DNA of 64,000 nucleotides from Streptomyces flaveus (GTDB lineage Bacteria; Actinomycetota; Actinomycetes; Streptomycetales; Streptomycetaceae). The stretch covers positions 1 through 64,000 of the forward strand of contig NZ_BMPQ01000016.1 in NCBI RefSeq assembly GCF_014647675.1, read 5' to 3'. The notes beneath the pieces were generated by a model. That model had not been told where the DNA came from and searched no databases. It worked only from the letters and a program-made list of their open reading frames with translations. The first letter of the stretch is position 1. Each line of letters starts with the position of its first letter. Below are positions 1 through 8,902 of the stretch, piece after piece. A program made the position numbers and the translations under genes.

Positions 1-542
1 TCCTCGAACAGCGACGCCTCCCACAAGGCGGACTCGACCAGCGCCTCGGGCGTCGCCCTGCCGTACTTCTGCAGCAGACGGCGATCCAGCGACCCGGCGT
101 TGACCCCGATCCGGATCGGCGTGCCATGGTCCTTGGCGGCCCGCGCGATCTCTTTCACCTTGTCGTCGAACTGCTTGATGTTGCCCGGATTCACCCGCAC
201 CGCGGCACAGCCCGCCTCGATCGCGGCGAACACGTACTTCGGCTGGAAATGGATGTCCGCGATCACCGGGATCTGCGACTTCCGGGCAATCACCGGCAGC
301 GCGTCCGCGTCGTCCTGCGTCGGGCAGGCCACCCGGACGATCTGGCAGCCCGACGCCGTCAGCTCGGCGATCTGCTGCAACGTGGCACCGATGTCCGACG
401 TACGCGTCGTCGTCATCGACTGCACCGACACCGGCGCGTCTCCCCCGACCGCCACCGGCCCGACCTGGATCTGCCGCGAGACACGGCGCTTCGCGATCGG
501 CCGGACCGGCAACTCGGGGACCCCCAGGGAAATGGCGGTCAC
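1..542 (-). CDS. ispG: 4-hydroxy-3-methylbut-2-enyl diphosphate synthase (IspG/GcpE), 3' part cut by window edge
   Basis: IspG is the iron-sulfur enzyme of the MEP isoprenoid pathway that converts MEcPP to HMBPP. About 180 N-terminal residues are present. The reading shows the usual N-terminal TIM-barrel stretch, including PIRIGVNAGSLDRRLLQKYG near the window edge, and SVQSMTTTRT-type residues near the start. The C-terminal domain with the three cluster cysteines lies outside the window. I chose the GTG at 542 because it begins the conserved TAISLGVPELPVRPIAKRR stretch and sits 4 bp after the hpnH stop. Its place at the end of the hopanoid operon couples precursor supply to hopanoid synthesis. 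Confidence 0.93.
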   Translation of the reverse strand, partial: MTAISLGVPELPVRPIAKRRVSRQIQVGPVAVGGDAPVSVQSMTTTRTSDIGATLQQIAELTASGCQIVRVACPTQDDADALPVIARKSQIPVIADIHFQPKYVFAAIEAGCAAVRVNPGNIKQFDDKVKEIARAAKDHGTPIRIGVNAGSLDRRLLQKYGRATPEALVESALWEASLFE

Positions 543-546
543 GGCG

Positions 547-1569
547 TCACCCGCGGTTTCCGGAGACGGTCTCGCGGGCGGCCCGCAGCGACTCCTTGAG
601 GGAGCCCATGGTGGCCATGACGGCGGTCGGCTCGTAGCCGCAGTGCGCCATGCAGTTGGCGCAGCGCGGGTCCTTGCCCCGGCCGTAGGCGTCCCAGTCG
701 GTGTCCTCGATGAGTTGCTTGTACGTCGTGACGTACCCGTCGCTCATCAGATAGCAGGGCTTCTGCCAGCCGAACAGCGAGTAGTTGGGGATCGCCCACG
801 CCGTACACGGGAAGTCGACCTTGCCCTCGAGGAAGTCGAGGAACAGGGGCGAGTGGTTGAGCCGCCAGCGCAGCCGGTTGCCGCCCGCGAAGGCCTTCTT
901 GAACAGTTCGCGGGTCTGCTCGACGCCGAGGAAGTGCTCCTGGTCGGGCGCCTTCTCGTAGGCGTACGCGGGCGAGATCATCATCTCGTCGACCTTCAGG
1001 TCGTCGTTGAGGAAGTTGAGCACCTCGATGATGGTCTGCGGGGTGTCGGTGTTGAAGAAGGTCGAGTTGGTGGTGACCCGGAAGCCGCGCTTCTTGGCCT
1101 CCTTGATGGCCGCCACGGCCTCGTCGAACACACCCTCCTTCGCGACGGACTCGTCGTGCCGCTCGCGCAGACCGTCGATGTGCACGGCGAACGCGAAGAA
1201 CGGCGAGGGCTTGAACTTGTCCATCTTCTTGCGCAGCAGCATGGCGTTGGTGCACAGGAAGACGTACTTCTTCCTGGCCACCAGCTGCCGCACGATCTCG
1301 TCGATGTGCGGGTGCATCAGGGGTTCGCCGCCGGCGATGGACACCATCGGAGCACCGGATTCGAGCACCGCCCCCACGGCCTGCGCCACCGGCATGCGCT
1401 GCTTGAGCACTCCGGCCGGGTGCTGGATCTTGCCGCAGCCCTCGCACTTCAGATTGCAGGCGTACAGCGGTTCCAGCTCGACGATCAGCGGAAACTTGTC
1501 CCGCTTGCGCAGCTTCTGTTCGAAGAGATATGTCGCGACCTTGATGGTCTGGCGGAGTGGCATGGCCAT
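547..1569 (-). CDS. hpnH: adenosyl-hopene transferase HpnH, radical SAM enzyme
   Basis: HpnH joins the 5'-deoxyadenosyl radical to hopene (diploptene), the first step of side-chain extension to C35 hopanoids. The 340-aa protein has the radical SAM cluster motif CX3CX2C at residues 38, 42 and 45 (CNLKCEGC). It is followed by the GGEPLMHP glycine-rich SAM-binding strand. The ATG at 1569 is preferred over the more upstream in-frame ATG at 1608 because an excellent AGGAGGTGAG ribosome site lies just before it, and known HpnH proteins begin MAMPLRQ. It starts 5 bp after the hpnG stop and ends 4 bp before ispG. Confidence 0.95.
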   Translation of the reverse strand: MAMPLRQTIKVATYLFEQKLRKRDKFPLIVELEPLYACNLKCEGCGKIQHPAGVLKQRMPVAQAVGAVLESGAPMVSIAGGEPLMHPHIDEIVRQLVARKKYVFLCTNAMLLRKKMDKFKPSPFFAFAVHIDGLRERHDESVAKEGVFDEAVAAIKEAKKRGFRVTTNSTFFNTDTPQTIIEVLNFLNDDLKVDEMMISPAYAYEKAPDQEHFLGVEQTRELFKKAFAGGNRLRWRLNHSPLFLDFLEGKVDFPCTAWAIPNYSLFGWQKPCYLMSDGYVTTYKQLIEDTDWDAYGRGKDPRCANCMAHCGYEPTAVMATMGSLKESLRAARETVSGNRG

Positions 1570-1574
1570 CTGGC

Positions 1575-2228
1575 TCACCTCCTGGGGAGCAGCAAAGAAC
1601 GGTGCCATTCGAAAAAAGCGGGAAGGACGGCACGAAGTACGCGGAAAGCTGATATTCCACCGCGTATCGTGCCGATCCGGACGAGTTCATGTTCTGGAGC
1701 GTCCACGACCACCCGGACGGCCGCAACCGGGCGTGCGCCCGCGCGGAGGGCGCTGTGGAGTGTGGCCGCCGACTCCATGTCGACCGCGATTGCGCCGATC
1801 GTGAGCAGTTCCGACCGTTCGTGTCCGCGGACGACGTGGTCGGAGCCGGTGAGCGGTCCGGTGTGGACGGTGCGCCCGGGCACGGCACGCACCAGTTCCT
1901 TGACGAGCAGGTCGGTGCCCACGCAGGGGGTGTGGCCCCGCGCGTCCCGGGTCTCCTCGGCGACGACCAGGTCACCGGGGTGCATCCCGGGCGCGAGTCC
2001 GGCGCAGAAGCCCGTGGCCAGGACGGCCGCGTCCCTCAGCGCCGGGTCGGCGAGCGCCCGGTCGACCGCTCGGTCGGCGGCCAGGGGTCCCATGCCGGTA
2101 CGCAGCACGGTGACTGGGCCTGCCGCACCGCCTGCCGCGCCACCGCGAGCGCCACCGCGCAGGGCAAGGCGTTCGATGCCGAGCGCGCAGGCGATCAGCA
2201 GCGGGGCGGCGGCAGGTGTCGTGGACAT
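1575..2228 (-). CDS. hpnG: HpnG-type hopanoid phosphorylase/nucleosidase
   Basis: HpnG removes adenine from adenosylhopane to give a ribosyl or phosphoribosyl hopane. The 217-aa product is a purine nucleoside phosphorylase/MTA-SAH nucleosidase fold, with GAIAVDMESAA around residues 145-155 as the substrate-ribose binding signature. The ATG at 2228 overlaps the shc stop (TGATG) and has an AAGGGAG site. A longer in-frame extension to 2339 would run inside shc and is unlikely. Family membership is clear. The hopanoid-specific role rests on its place between shc and hpnH. Confidence 0.9.
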   Translation of the reverse strand: MSTTPAAAPLLIACALGIERLALRGGARGGAAGGAAGPVTVLRTGMGPLAADRAVDRALADPALRDAAVLATGFCAGLAPGMHPGDLVVAEETRDARGHTPCVGTDLLVKELVRAVPGRTVHTGPLTGSDHVVRGHERSELLTIGAIAVDMESAATLHSALRAGARPVAAVRVVVDAPEHELVRIGTIRGGISAFRVLRAVLPAFFEWHRSLLLPRR

Positions 2229-4234
2229 CAACTCCCTTTCGTCTGTGGGCCGGTGAACGGTTCGCCGTGGACGTACCGGCCGAGGGCGGTCAGCGGGAAG
2301 ACCTGCCGGTAGAGGTGGTAGTTGATCGAGAAGTCCCACGGGAACCCGGTGCCGGTGAAGTACGGCTCATCCCAGGTGCCGTCCTCCCGCTGGGTCTGGG
2401 CGAGCCAGGCGATCCCACGCTCCACGGCCTTGGACTCCCGCTCCCCCGCCGAGAGCAGCGCGAGCAGGGCCCAGGCGGTCTGCGAGGCGGTGGAGGTGCC
2501 CCGGCCGCTCCACTCGGCGACGTAGCGATAGGAGCGCAGGTCCTCGCCCCAGCCGCCGTCCTCGTTCTGCACCAGTTCCAGCCAGTCGACGGCACGGCGG
2601 ATCGCCGGATGCGAGCCGGGCAGTCCGGCGGCGACCAGCGCGGGCACCACCGACCCTGTGCCGTATACGTAGTTGACGCCCCAGCGGCCGAACCAGGAGC
2701 CGTTCGCCTCCTGTTCGGCGAGCAGCCACTCGATGCCCCGCCGGGTGCGGGGATCGTGGGACAGTCCCTCGACGGCGAGCATCTCCACGACGTGCGCGGT
2801 GACATCGGCGGACGGTGGGTCGATGACCTCGCCGAAGTCGCAGAACGGCAGCCGGTTGGGGAAGGAGCTGGTGTTGTCGACGTCGAAGGCGCCCCACGCG
2901 CCGTTCTTCGACTGCATGCCGAGGTTCCAGCGCACCCCGCGTCCGATGGCCTTCTCGACGCGCTCCGGGTCGTGGTGCTTGACACGGCGCAGCGCGAGGA
3001 CGACCTCGGCGGTGTCGTCGATGTCGGGGTAGTTGTCGTTGTGGAACTCGAACGCCCAGCCGCCGGGCGGCAGTTGAGGCCTGCGCACGGACCAGTCGCC
3101 GGGCCGTACGATCTCCTCGCCGAGCATCCAGTCCGCGGCCTTCACCAGCTGCGGATGGTCGGCGGGCAGTCCCGCGTCGGCGAGTGCGATGGTCGCGAGG
3201 CAGGTGTCCCACACCGGCGACTGGCAGGCCTCGATCATCCGGGCTCCGTCCTCGCGCCATACGGCGAAACGGTCCAGCGACGCCAATCCCTCGCGCATCA
3301 CCGGGTGTTCGAGGTCGTAGCCCAGCAGGTGCAGCGCGATGACCGAGTACACGGCGGGTGGCTGGATGCCTCCCCAGCAGCCGTCGTTCTCCTGCCGCTC
3401 GATGATCCAGCGGGCGGCGCTGTTCATGGCGGCCTTGCGCAGTCGGCGCGACGCGACCTTCCGGTAGACGTGCAGCGCCTTGTCGAGCCGCTGGAAGACG
3501 CCGTCCCAACTGGCCGCCGGGGCAAGCGGCTTGATGGGGTTCGGGTTGCGTGGGTCGGTGTGCAGCTCGTCCAGCGGGAACGGCGCGGGCCGCACCGGGC
3601 GCTTCGCCGAGACGATGGTGAGGGGCACGATGGTCTGCCGGGCCCAGCACCCGAAGTCGTAGATGTTGAGCGGCATCCACTTGGGGAAGTAGATGAGCTC
3701 CGGCGGGAGTTCGGGCAGGTCGTCCCACTTCCACCAGCCGAACAGGGCCAGCCAGATCCGGGTGAAGACCCGGGCCGCGGCGATACCGCCCTGTGCACGG
3801 ATCCAGGCCGAGGCCTTCGCCATGTGCGGCGCTTCCGGGCTGTCACCGGCCAGCCGCAGCGCGACGTACGCCTCGATGGTGGTGGAGAGTTCGCCTGGCC
3901 CGCCGTAGAACGTGGCCCAGGTGCCGTCCTCGTGCTGCTCGCCGCGGATGAACAGTCCGGCGGCGTGCGTCGTCTTCTCATCGAGGATGCCCAGAAACTG
4001 GCGGAGCAGCAGGTCCTCGGCGTCCATCGTGACGTTCGTCTCGAGGTCGCCCTTCCACCAGCCCTGGGCGTCCTGCGTGGCGAGCAGGAAATCGGTGGCG
4101 CGCTGTATCGCGCGCTGGGCGGCGTCCGATACGTCCAGGCTCCCGGCCGCCACGGGAGTCGTCTTGAGTGTTTCGTTGGCCGAGGCTGCGCGGGGCGGCA
4201 GTGCCCCGGTGCTTCCGTCGGTCGTCGCTGTCAT
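2228..4234 (-). CDS. shc: squalene-hopene cyclase
   Basis: This membrane-associated cyclase turns squalene into hopene in one protonation-initiated cascade. The 668-aa length is normal. The catalytic DXDD acid motif is present as DIDD at residues 404-407 (NYPDIDDTAE). Repeated QW motifs run through both alpha-barrel domains, for example QDAQGWW near 54, QENDGCW near 281, QSKNGAW, QEANGSW, QNEDGGW and QREDGTW. The ATG at 4234 follows a GAAGGGGAA site. It ends by TGATG overlap with hpnG and lies 112 bp after the polyprenyl synthase. It is the committing enzyme of this operon. Confidence 0.97.
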   Translation of the reverse strand: MTATTDGSTGALPPRAASANETLKTTPVAAGSLDVSDAAQRAIQRATDFLLATQDAQGWWKGDLETNVTMDAEDLLLRQFLGILDEKTTHAAGLFIRGEQHEDGTWATFYGGPGELSTTIEAYVALRLAGDSPEAPHMAKASAWIRAQGGIAAARVFTRIWLALFGWWKWDDLPELPPELIYFPKWMPLNIYDFGCWARQTIVPLTIVSAKRPVRPAPFPLDELHTDPRNPNPIKPLAPAASWDGVFQRLDKALHVYRKVASRRLRKAAMNSAARWIIERQENDGCWGGIQPPAVYSVIALHLLGYDLEHPVMREGLASLDRFAVWREDGARMIEACQSPVWDTCLATIALADAGLPADHPQLVKAADWMLGEEIVRPGDWSVRRPQLPPGGWAFEFHNDNYPDIDDTAEVVLALRRVKHHDPERVEKAIGRGVRWNLGMQSKNGAWGAFDVDNTSSFPNRLPFCDFGEVIDPPSADVTAHVVEMLAVEGLSHDPRTRRGIEWLLAEQEANGSWFGRWGVNYVYGTGSVVPALVAAGLPGSHPAIRRAVDWLELVQNEDGGWGEDLRSYRYVAEWSGRGTSTASQTAWALLALLSAGERESKAVERGIAWLAQTQREDGTWDEPYFTGTGFPWDFSINYHLYRQVFPLTALGRYVHGEPFTGPQTKGS

Positions 4235-4346
4235 GGCTTCCCCTTCGTGCAGTGCTACGTCTCTGCTGTGGGTCCGCCGTCGGCCGGTGCTCGTTCTCCC
4301 GCGGCACCGGCCGGCGACTACGCGAGGCTTGTTCGACCGATAGTGA

Positions 4347-5420
4347 TCATCTCTTTCGTACGACGACGAAGTCGGCGAGCGCCACCAGCTCGGCCCGTAC
4401 CCGGTCCGGCATCGGGATCGAGTCCAGGGCGTCGATGGCGGTCGTGTGCTGGCGGCGGGCCTCCTGGGCGGTCCACTCGCGGCCGCCCGCCTCCTCGATG
4501 AGCGCGGCGCGCGCGGCGAACTCCTCCTCGGAGAAGTTCTCGAAGTCGCTGGCCTTGGCGTCCTCGGCGAGCAGCTCGCCGAGCCGCTCGGAGGACGGTC
4601 CGCCCGCCGCGAGAGCGGCCACGACCGGCAGGGACTTCTTGCGCTGGCGCAGATCGCTCCAGGGCCGCTTGCCGGTGGCCTCCGGGTCGCCCCAGATGCC
4701 CAGCAGGTCGTCCACGGCCTGGAAGGCGAGGCCGAGGTGGTAGCCGTACTTCTCCAGCGTGTCGGCCGTGTGGTCGTCGGCGCCGCCGAGCACGGCGCCG
4801 ATGGAGCAGGCGCAGGCGAGCAGGGCGCCCGTCTTGTTGCCCTCCATCTCCAGGCACTCCTCGACGGTGACCCGCTCCCGGTGCTCGTAGGAGATGTCCT
4901 GCGCCTGACCGTCGATCAGTGCGCGGGTGGCGCTGGTGAGGCGGCGGGTGGCGCGGCCCGCCTCGACGGTGCCGAGTTCCAGGAGCAGCTCGTTGGCCAG
5001 GGCGAACAGGGCGTCGCCGACGAGGATCGCCTGGGCGGGACCGTGCACCTTCCATACGGTGTCGCGGTGGCGGCGCTGTTCGTCGCCGTCCATCAGGTCG
5101 TCGTGCAGCAGCGAGAAGTTGTGCACCAGTTCAACGGCGACGGCACCCGGTACGCCCACCTCGGGGGCGGCTCCGGCGGCCTGCGCGGACAGGACGGCGA
5201 GCGCGGGGCGTACGGCCTTGCCGCCGTCGCCGTCCGCGGGGTTGCCCTCGGCGTCGATCCAGCCGAAGTGGTAGGCGGCGACAGTGTCCATGGGAGGGGC
5301 CAGGCGGTCGATGGCCGCCCGCAGTACCGGTGTGGCCAGGGTCCGGCCGCGCTCCAGGAGCGCGGTCACGTCCACCGAGGTCCCTCGAGCGGGCGTTGGT
5401 GCCGGGGGCACAGTGGGCAC
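4347..5420 (-). CDS. polyprenyl (farnesyl-type) diphosphate synthase of the hopanoid operon
   Basis: This trans-isoprenyl diphosphate synthase should elongate IPP/DMAPP to the farnesyl diphosphate used by HpnC/D. The 357-aa product carries the first aspartate-rich motif HDDLMDGD at residues 106-113. The second aspartate-rich region (FQAVDDLLGIWGDP) begins around 233. I chose the GTG at 5420 (VPTVPPAPTPARG) because GGAGAG stands 4 bp upstream and the reading further upstream has no family similarity. It lies 59 bp after hpnE and before shc. Product chain length cannot be read with certainty, but context argues for C15. Confidence 0.92.
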   Translation of the reverse strand: MPTVPPAPTPARGTSVDVTALLERGRTLATPVLRAAIDRLAPPMDTVAAYHFGWIDAEGNPADGDGGKAVRPALAVLSAQAAGAAPEVGVPGAVAVELVHNFSLLHDDLMDGDEQRRHRDTVWKVHGPAQAILVGDALFALANELLLELGTVEAGRATRRLTSATRALIDGQAQDISYEHRERVTVEECLEMEGNKTGALLACACSIGAVLGGADDHTADTLEKYGYHLGLAFQAVDDLLGIWGDPEATGKRPWSDLRQRKKSLPVVAALAAGGPSSERLGELLAEDAKASDFENFSEEEFAARAALIEEAGGREWTAQEARRQHTTAIDALDSIPMPDRVRAELVALADFVVVRKR

Positions 5421-5479
5421 AGTCTCTCCTCTATTTGCGATACGGGGGGTGCGGGAGCCTGCTCTGCTCGGATAAAGCG

Positions 5480-6916
5480 TCACGCCGCCTCCTCGAATAG
5501 CTCGAAGAGGTGATCGCGAGGCCGGCCCAGGGCGCTCAGCGCGGCACCGGCCGCACTCACGCCGCTGCGGACCGCACTCTCCATGGTCGCGGGCCACCCT
5601 GTGGCGGTCCACGCTCCGGCCAGGTAGAGGCCGGGTGCCTTGGTGCGGGCGCCGGGCCGCAGCCGCCCGACGCCGGGGGTCGGAGCGAACGTCGCGGTGC
5701 GCTCCCTGGTCACGAAGAAGTCCCGTACCTCGGCGCCGCGTGTGCCCGGCAGCAGCCGCTCCAGTTCCGGCAGGTAGCGCTCGCGCAGCTGGGAGACGGG
5801 TGCGTCGATCTCGTCGTGTGCGGCCGACTGCGACAGGGCGAGGTACTGGCCCTCGGTGAGGCCTGATGCCTCGGTCCGGTCGAAGACCCACTGCACGGGG
5901 GTGCCGAGCGCGGCGAAGAACGGCTTGCCGAGCACCTTGCGGTCGTACACGACATGGATGTTGAGGATGGGCGCGGTGCCGATCTCGAGCAGCCGCTCGG
6001 GGGCGTCGAGCGCGCCCTCGGGCAGCAGATCGTGGGCCTCGCGCTGGGGTACGGCGAGGACGACCGCGTCGGCGTGGAGCGTCTCGCCGGGAACCTGAAC
6101 CCTCCAGCGTCCGTTCTCGTGTTGGGAGATGGAGGTGACCCGTGTTCTCAGTTCGGTACGGACGCCCGCGGAGTCGAGCGCCTTGCGCGCCCTCAGATCA
6201 TGCAGTTCGCCCAGTGGGACGCGCGCCCAGCCGATGTCGGCCGCGCCCGGGTCGGACAGCAGACCGGTCTTGAACACCATCGCGGCGAGCCCGAGCGAGG
6301 CTTCGCCGGCCACCGCGTTGAGGGTGGCGACCCCGACGAGGTCCCACAGTGCTTCGACGGCACGCGCCGACTGACCGTGCCGGGTCAGCCAGCTGCCGAA
6401 GTCCTCGGTGTCGAGGGCCGGGTCGGCGAGGTCGAGTGCCTTGAGCGCGAGCGCGGCACGTCCGACCTTGGCGCGCTCGGCGAGCGAGAGATGCGGGTAG
6501 GTCGCGAGGCTGCGTCCGAGATGCAGCGGTACGGGCAGCGCGTCGCGTCGTAGTCTGCCGAGCCGGCTGCCCGCCCGTTTCTCCAGGTCGAGTACGGGCA
6601 CGTCGAGCCGGTCCTGGAGCGGTGCGAGTTCGGCTCCGTCGACGCGGTCGAGAAACCAGCGGTATGCGGTGCAGCAGCGCAGGTACACATGCTGGCCGTT
6701 GTCCACGGTGAGCTTGCCGCGCTGGAAGGAGAAGGCGAGCCCGCCGAGCCGTGGCCGGCCTTCGAGCAGCGTGACGCGTACGCCCGCGTCGGCGAGCGCC
6801 AGCGCGGCGGTGATGCCGGCGAGCCCGCCGCCGACCACGACAGCCTCCCGCTCGGGGCCGCCCGGTCGGCCCGGTCGGTCCGCGTCGAACCCCTTGGCCT
6901 GCGTGGTGTCGCTCAT
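5480..6916 (-). CDS. hpnE: hydroxysqualene dehydroxylase HpnE (FAD-dependent)
   Basis: HpnE reduces hydroxysqualene to squalene, the last step of the HpnCDE squalene route. The 478-aa protein begins with a Rossmann FAD-binding fold, VVVGGGLAGITAALALADAG around residues 26-45, followed by the LLEGRPRLGG second strand of the amine-oxidase/phytoene-desaturase superfamily. A C-terminal FAD motif (GLYLAGAWTATGWPATMESA) is also visible. The ATG at 6916 overlaps the stop of the 46-aa upstream ORF by ATGA and follows a GGGGGAGGG site. An upstream in-frame start at 7012 is rejected because it ignores this arrangement. Confidence 0.94.
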   Translation of the reverse strand: MSDTTQAKGFDADRPGRPGGPEREAVVVGGGLAGITAALALADAGVRVTLLEGRPRLGGLAFSFQRGKLTVDNGQHVYLRCCTAYRWFLDRVDGAELAPLQDRLDVPVLDLEKRAGSRLGRLRRDALPVPLHLGRSLATYPHLSLAERAKVGRAALALKALDLADPALDTEDFGSWLTRHGQSARAVEALWDLVGVATLNAVAGEASLGLAAMVFKTGLLSDPGAADIGWARVPLGELHDLRARKALDSAGVRTELRTRVTSISQHENGRWRVQVPGETLHADAVVLAVPQREAHDLLPEGALDAPERLLEIGTAPILNIHVVYDRKVLGKPFFAALGTPVQWVFDRTEASGLTEGQYLALSQSAAHDEIDAPVSQLRERYLPELERLLPGTRGAEVRDFFVTRERTATFAPTPGVGRLRPGARTKAPGLYLAGAWTATGWPATMESAVRSGVSAAGAALSALGRPRDHLFELFEEAA

Positions 6917-7053
6917 CGTGCACCCTCCCCCGCGGCCGTGCCGTGGCGATGGAGCGGTGCACGGCAGGCCGTTGAAGTCAGGGACGCCGTCACCGACCGG
7001 AGGGTTGCGCACCGTTTCCCGGGAGTTGTGTCACCTTGGCCCAGAGTGTCCAT
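6913..7053 (-). CDS. 46-aa small protein between hpnD and hpnE (DUF6380-like)
   Basis: The predicted peptide is MDTLGQGDTTPGKRCATLRS followed by VTASLTSTACRAPLHRHGTA and AGEGAR. It begins at an ATG overlapping the hpnD stop (TGATG), preceded by a strong AGGAGG site inside hpnD, and ends in an ATGA overlap with hpnE. That double coupling is strong evidence that it is translated. It resembles my memory of a Streptomyces small-protein family called DUF6380, which I cannot verify here. It is polar, basic, has two cysteines and no membrane segment. Function is unknown. It may simply carry ribosomes to hpnE, or may be an assembly factor. Confidence 0.75.
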   Translation of the reverse strand: MDTLGQGDTTPGKRCATLRSVTASLTSTACRAPLHRHGTAAGEGAR

Positions 7054-8003
7054 CAGACGCGCCTCCTGACGGTCCGGCGGGAGACATGCCGGGCGTCCAG
7101 GCCGGAGAGGCCGCGCATGGCGACGTACGCCTTCTCGCGTCCGGGCAGCGAGACACGGCCGCGCAGGACCGCCTCCGGATCGTGCTCGATGCGGTCGAGC
7201 AGTCGGCGGTAGATGCCGGCCATCGCGGCGACGCAGGCGCCGCTGCGTCGGTCCAGCATGGGCAGCAGACGGTAGCCCTCCGCGAAAAGTGTGCGGGCCC
7301 TGCGCACTTCGAAGTGCACCAGGCCCGCGAAGTCGGAGCCGTCCGGTGGCGTGGTTCCCTTGAACCCGTCCGAGCAGCCGAACTTCGCGAGGTCGTCAGC
7401 GGGCAGGTAGGTCCGCCCGCCCTCGGCGTCCTCGCGAACGTCCCGGAGAATGTTGGTGAGTTGGAGCGCGAGGCCGAGTGTGTCGGCGTACTCAGGCGCG
7501 CGCTCGGCTCCCCGCGCCCCTGGTTCGGTGCCGAACACGCCGAGCGATAGCCGCCCGATCGCCCCGGCCACGCAGCGGCAGTAGACCTTGAGGTCGTCCC
7601 AGGTCTCGTAGGTCTCGCCGCGTACGTCCATCAGGACGCCGTCGATGAGTTCGTCGAGGCCGCCGAGCGGAATGGGGAAGTGGTCCGCGGTGTGGCTGAG
7701 GGCGACCGCCACCGGGTCGGTGTCGTCCTCGGCCACGGAGCGGTCCCGGACCCGGGCGAGCAGCGCCCGGGTGTCCTCCAGGCGGGCCGCCTTGACCTCG
7801 GGTGCGAGCGCGCCGTCGCCGATGTCGTCGACACGCCGCGAAAACGCGTAGAGCGCCGACATGGCTCGGCGCTTGTGCGTCGGCAGGAGTCTGATGCCGT
7901 ACGCGAAGTTACGGGCCTGCTGTCCGGTCACTGCCTCGCAGTAGCTGTATGCGGCGAGTACCGGTGCGGACACGTGTGGTGGAGACTCCACCGTCCGGAT
8001 CAC
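7053..8003 (-). CDS. hpnD: presqualene diphosphate synthase HpnD
   Basis: HpnD condenses two farnesyl diphosphates to presqualene diphosphate. The 316-aa protein is a squalene/phytoene synthase fold with both metal-binding motifs: DDIGD at residues 59-63 and DVRED at 188-192 (NILRDVREDAEGGRTYLP). The start is a GTG at 8003 whose GTGA overlaps the hpnC stop. It is followed, through the small coupled ORF, by hpnE. HpnC and HpnD are paralogues; this copy is assigned HpnD from order and the NILRDVREDA stretch. Confidence 0.94.
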   Translation of the reverse strand: MIRTVESPPHVSAPVLAAYSYCEAVTGQQARNFAYGIRLLPTHKRRAMSALYAFSRRVDDIGDGALAPEVKAARLEDTRALLARVRDRSVAEDDTDPVAVALSHTADHFPIPLGGLDELIDGVLMDVRGETYETWDDLKVYCRCVAGAIGRLSLGVFGTEPGARGAERAPEYADTLGLALQLTNILRDVREDAEGGRTYLPADDLAKFGCSDGFKGTTPPDGSDFAGLVHFEVRRARTLFAEGYRLLPMLDRRSGACVAAMAGIYRRLLDRIEHDPEAVLRGRVSLPGREKAYVAMRGLSGLDARHVSRRTVRRRV

Positions 8004-8902
8004 CCCTCTCCTCGCAGAGTCATGCCCGCCTCGCGCAGCAGCCGGAGCTTGCCGGGTCTGGGCGGGCCGGGAAGTACGTCGTATTCGGCGGCGACCATCG
8101 CATGGATGGCCGCCTTCCCCCCTGCCACGAACCCTGCGAGCAGCAGCCTCAGCCTGCCGTGGACGCTACCCACGAGGGGGGTGCCTTCATTCAGGAGGTT
8201 CCGGGCGCGTTCTGCTTCGTACGCGACCAGTGCGCGCACTGATGCGCCTGCTGTGGCCATGGCGAGATCCGCCTCCTGGACATGGAAGCGCTTCATGTCC
8301 TCGGCGGGCAGATAGATGCGGTCGCGGCCGAGGTCCTCGCTGACGTCCTGGAGGTGCTCGACGATCTGGAGCGCGGTGCAGACGGCGTCGGAGCGGCGCA
8401 CCCGCTCGGGCGTCGAGGTGCCGGTGACGGCGAGGACGAGGCGGCCGACGGGGTTGGCGGACAGCTCGCAGTAGGCGAGCAAGTCGTCGTACGTCTCGTA
8501 CCGCTTGACGAGCTGGTCCTGGCGGTTGGCCGCGATCAGGCCGAGGAACGGCTCGGGGCTGAGGCCGGCGCGGCGGACCGTCGGCTGGAGGCGGCGCAGG
8601 AGGGGGTGGCGCGGGGTCGCGTCGAAGACCCTGCGGAGGTCGGCCTCGAAGGCGTCGAGGAGGACCAGGCGGTCCTCGGCCTGTTCGGGGGACACACCGA
8701 GGAGGCGGGCGTCGGCTCCGCCGGGGGCCAGGTCGCCGTCGCCGATGTCGTCGACGAGACGGGCGAAGCCGTACACGGCCATGAGGTCGGCGCGCCAGGC
8801 CCTGGGCAGGAAGAAGGGGGCCACGGGGAAGTTCTCGTCCGCGGCCTTGTCGAGGGTGGTGCGCTCCGAGTCGGAGGCGCGCGCCGTGCCGGCTGCCGTC
8901 AC
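8000..8902 (-). CDS. hpnC: hydroxysqualene synthase HpnC
   Basis: HpnC converts presqualene diphosphate to hydroxysqualene, the substrate of HpnE. The 300-aa protein has the first metal motif DDIGD at 51-55 and the second as DVSED at 186-190 (VEHLQDVSEDLGRDRIYLP). The VEHLQD rather than TNILRD version fits HpnC. I chose the GTG at 8902 (VTAAGTARASDSER) rather than the in-frame GTG at 8932, because it forms a GTGA overlap with the stop of a 21-codon leader ORF and matches the usual length. It is the first enzyme gene of the operon. Confidence 0.93.
   Translation of the reverse strand: MTAAGTARASDSERTTLDKAADENFPVAPFFLPRAWRADLMAVYGFARLVDDIGDGDLAPGGADARLLGVSPEQAEDRLVLLDAFEADLRRVFDATPRHPLLRRLQPTVRRAGLSPEPFLGLIAANRQDQLVKRYETYDDLLAYCELSANPVGRLVLAVTGTSTPERVRRSDAVCTALQIVEHLQDVSEDLGRDRIYLPAEDMKRFHVQEADLAMATAGASVRALVAYEAERARNLLNEGTPLVGSVHGRLRLLLAGFVAGGKAAIHAMVAAEYDVLPGPPRPGKLRLLREAGMTLRGEG

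Noticed and set aside
1570..1608. Upstream in-frame ATG giving 13 extra residues on HpnH
   Set aside because: The ATG at 1569 has an ideal ribosome site and the standard MAMPLRQ start.
100..2256. 718-aa open frame on the plus strand across ispG, hpnH and hpnG
   Set aside because: It lies opposite three genes with recognisable enzymes; long antisense frames are common in high-GC DNA.
2216..4501. 761-aa plus-strand frame over shc
   Set aside because: Opposite a cyclase with intact DXDD and QW motifs; its sequence is Pro/Arg/Gly-rich without family similarity.
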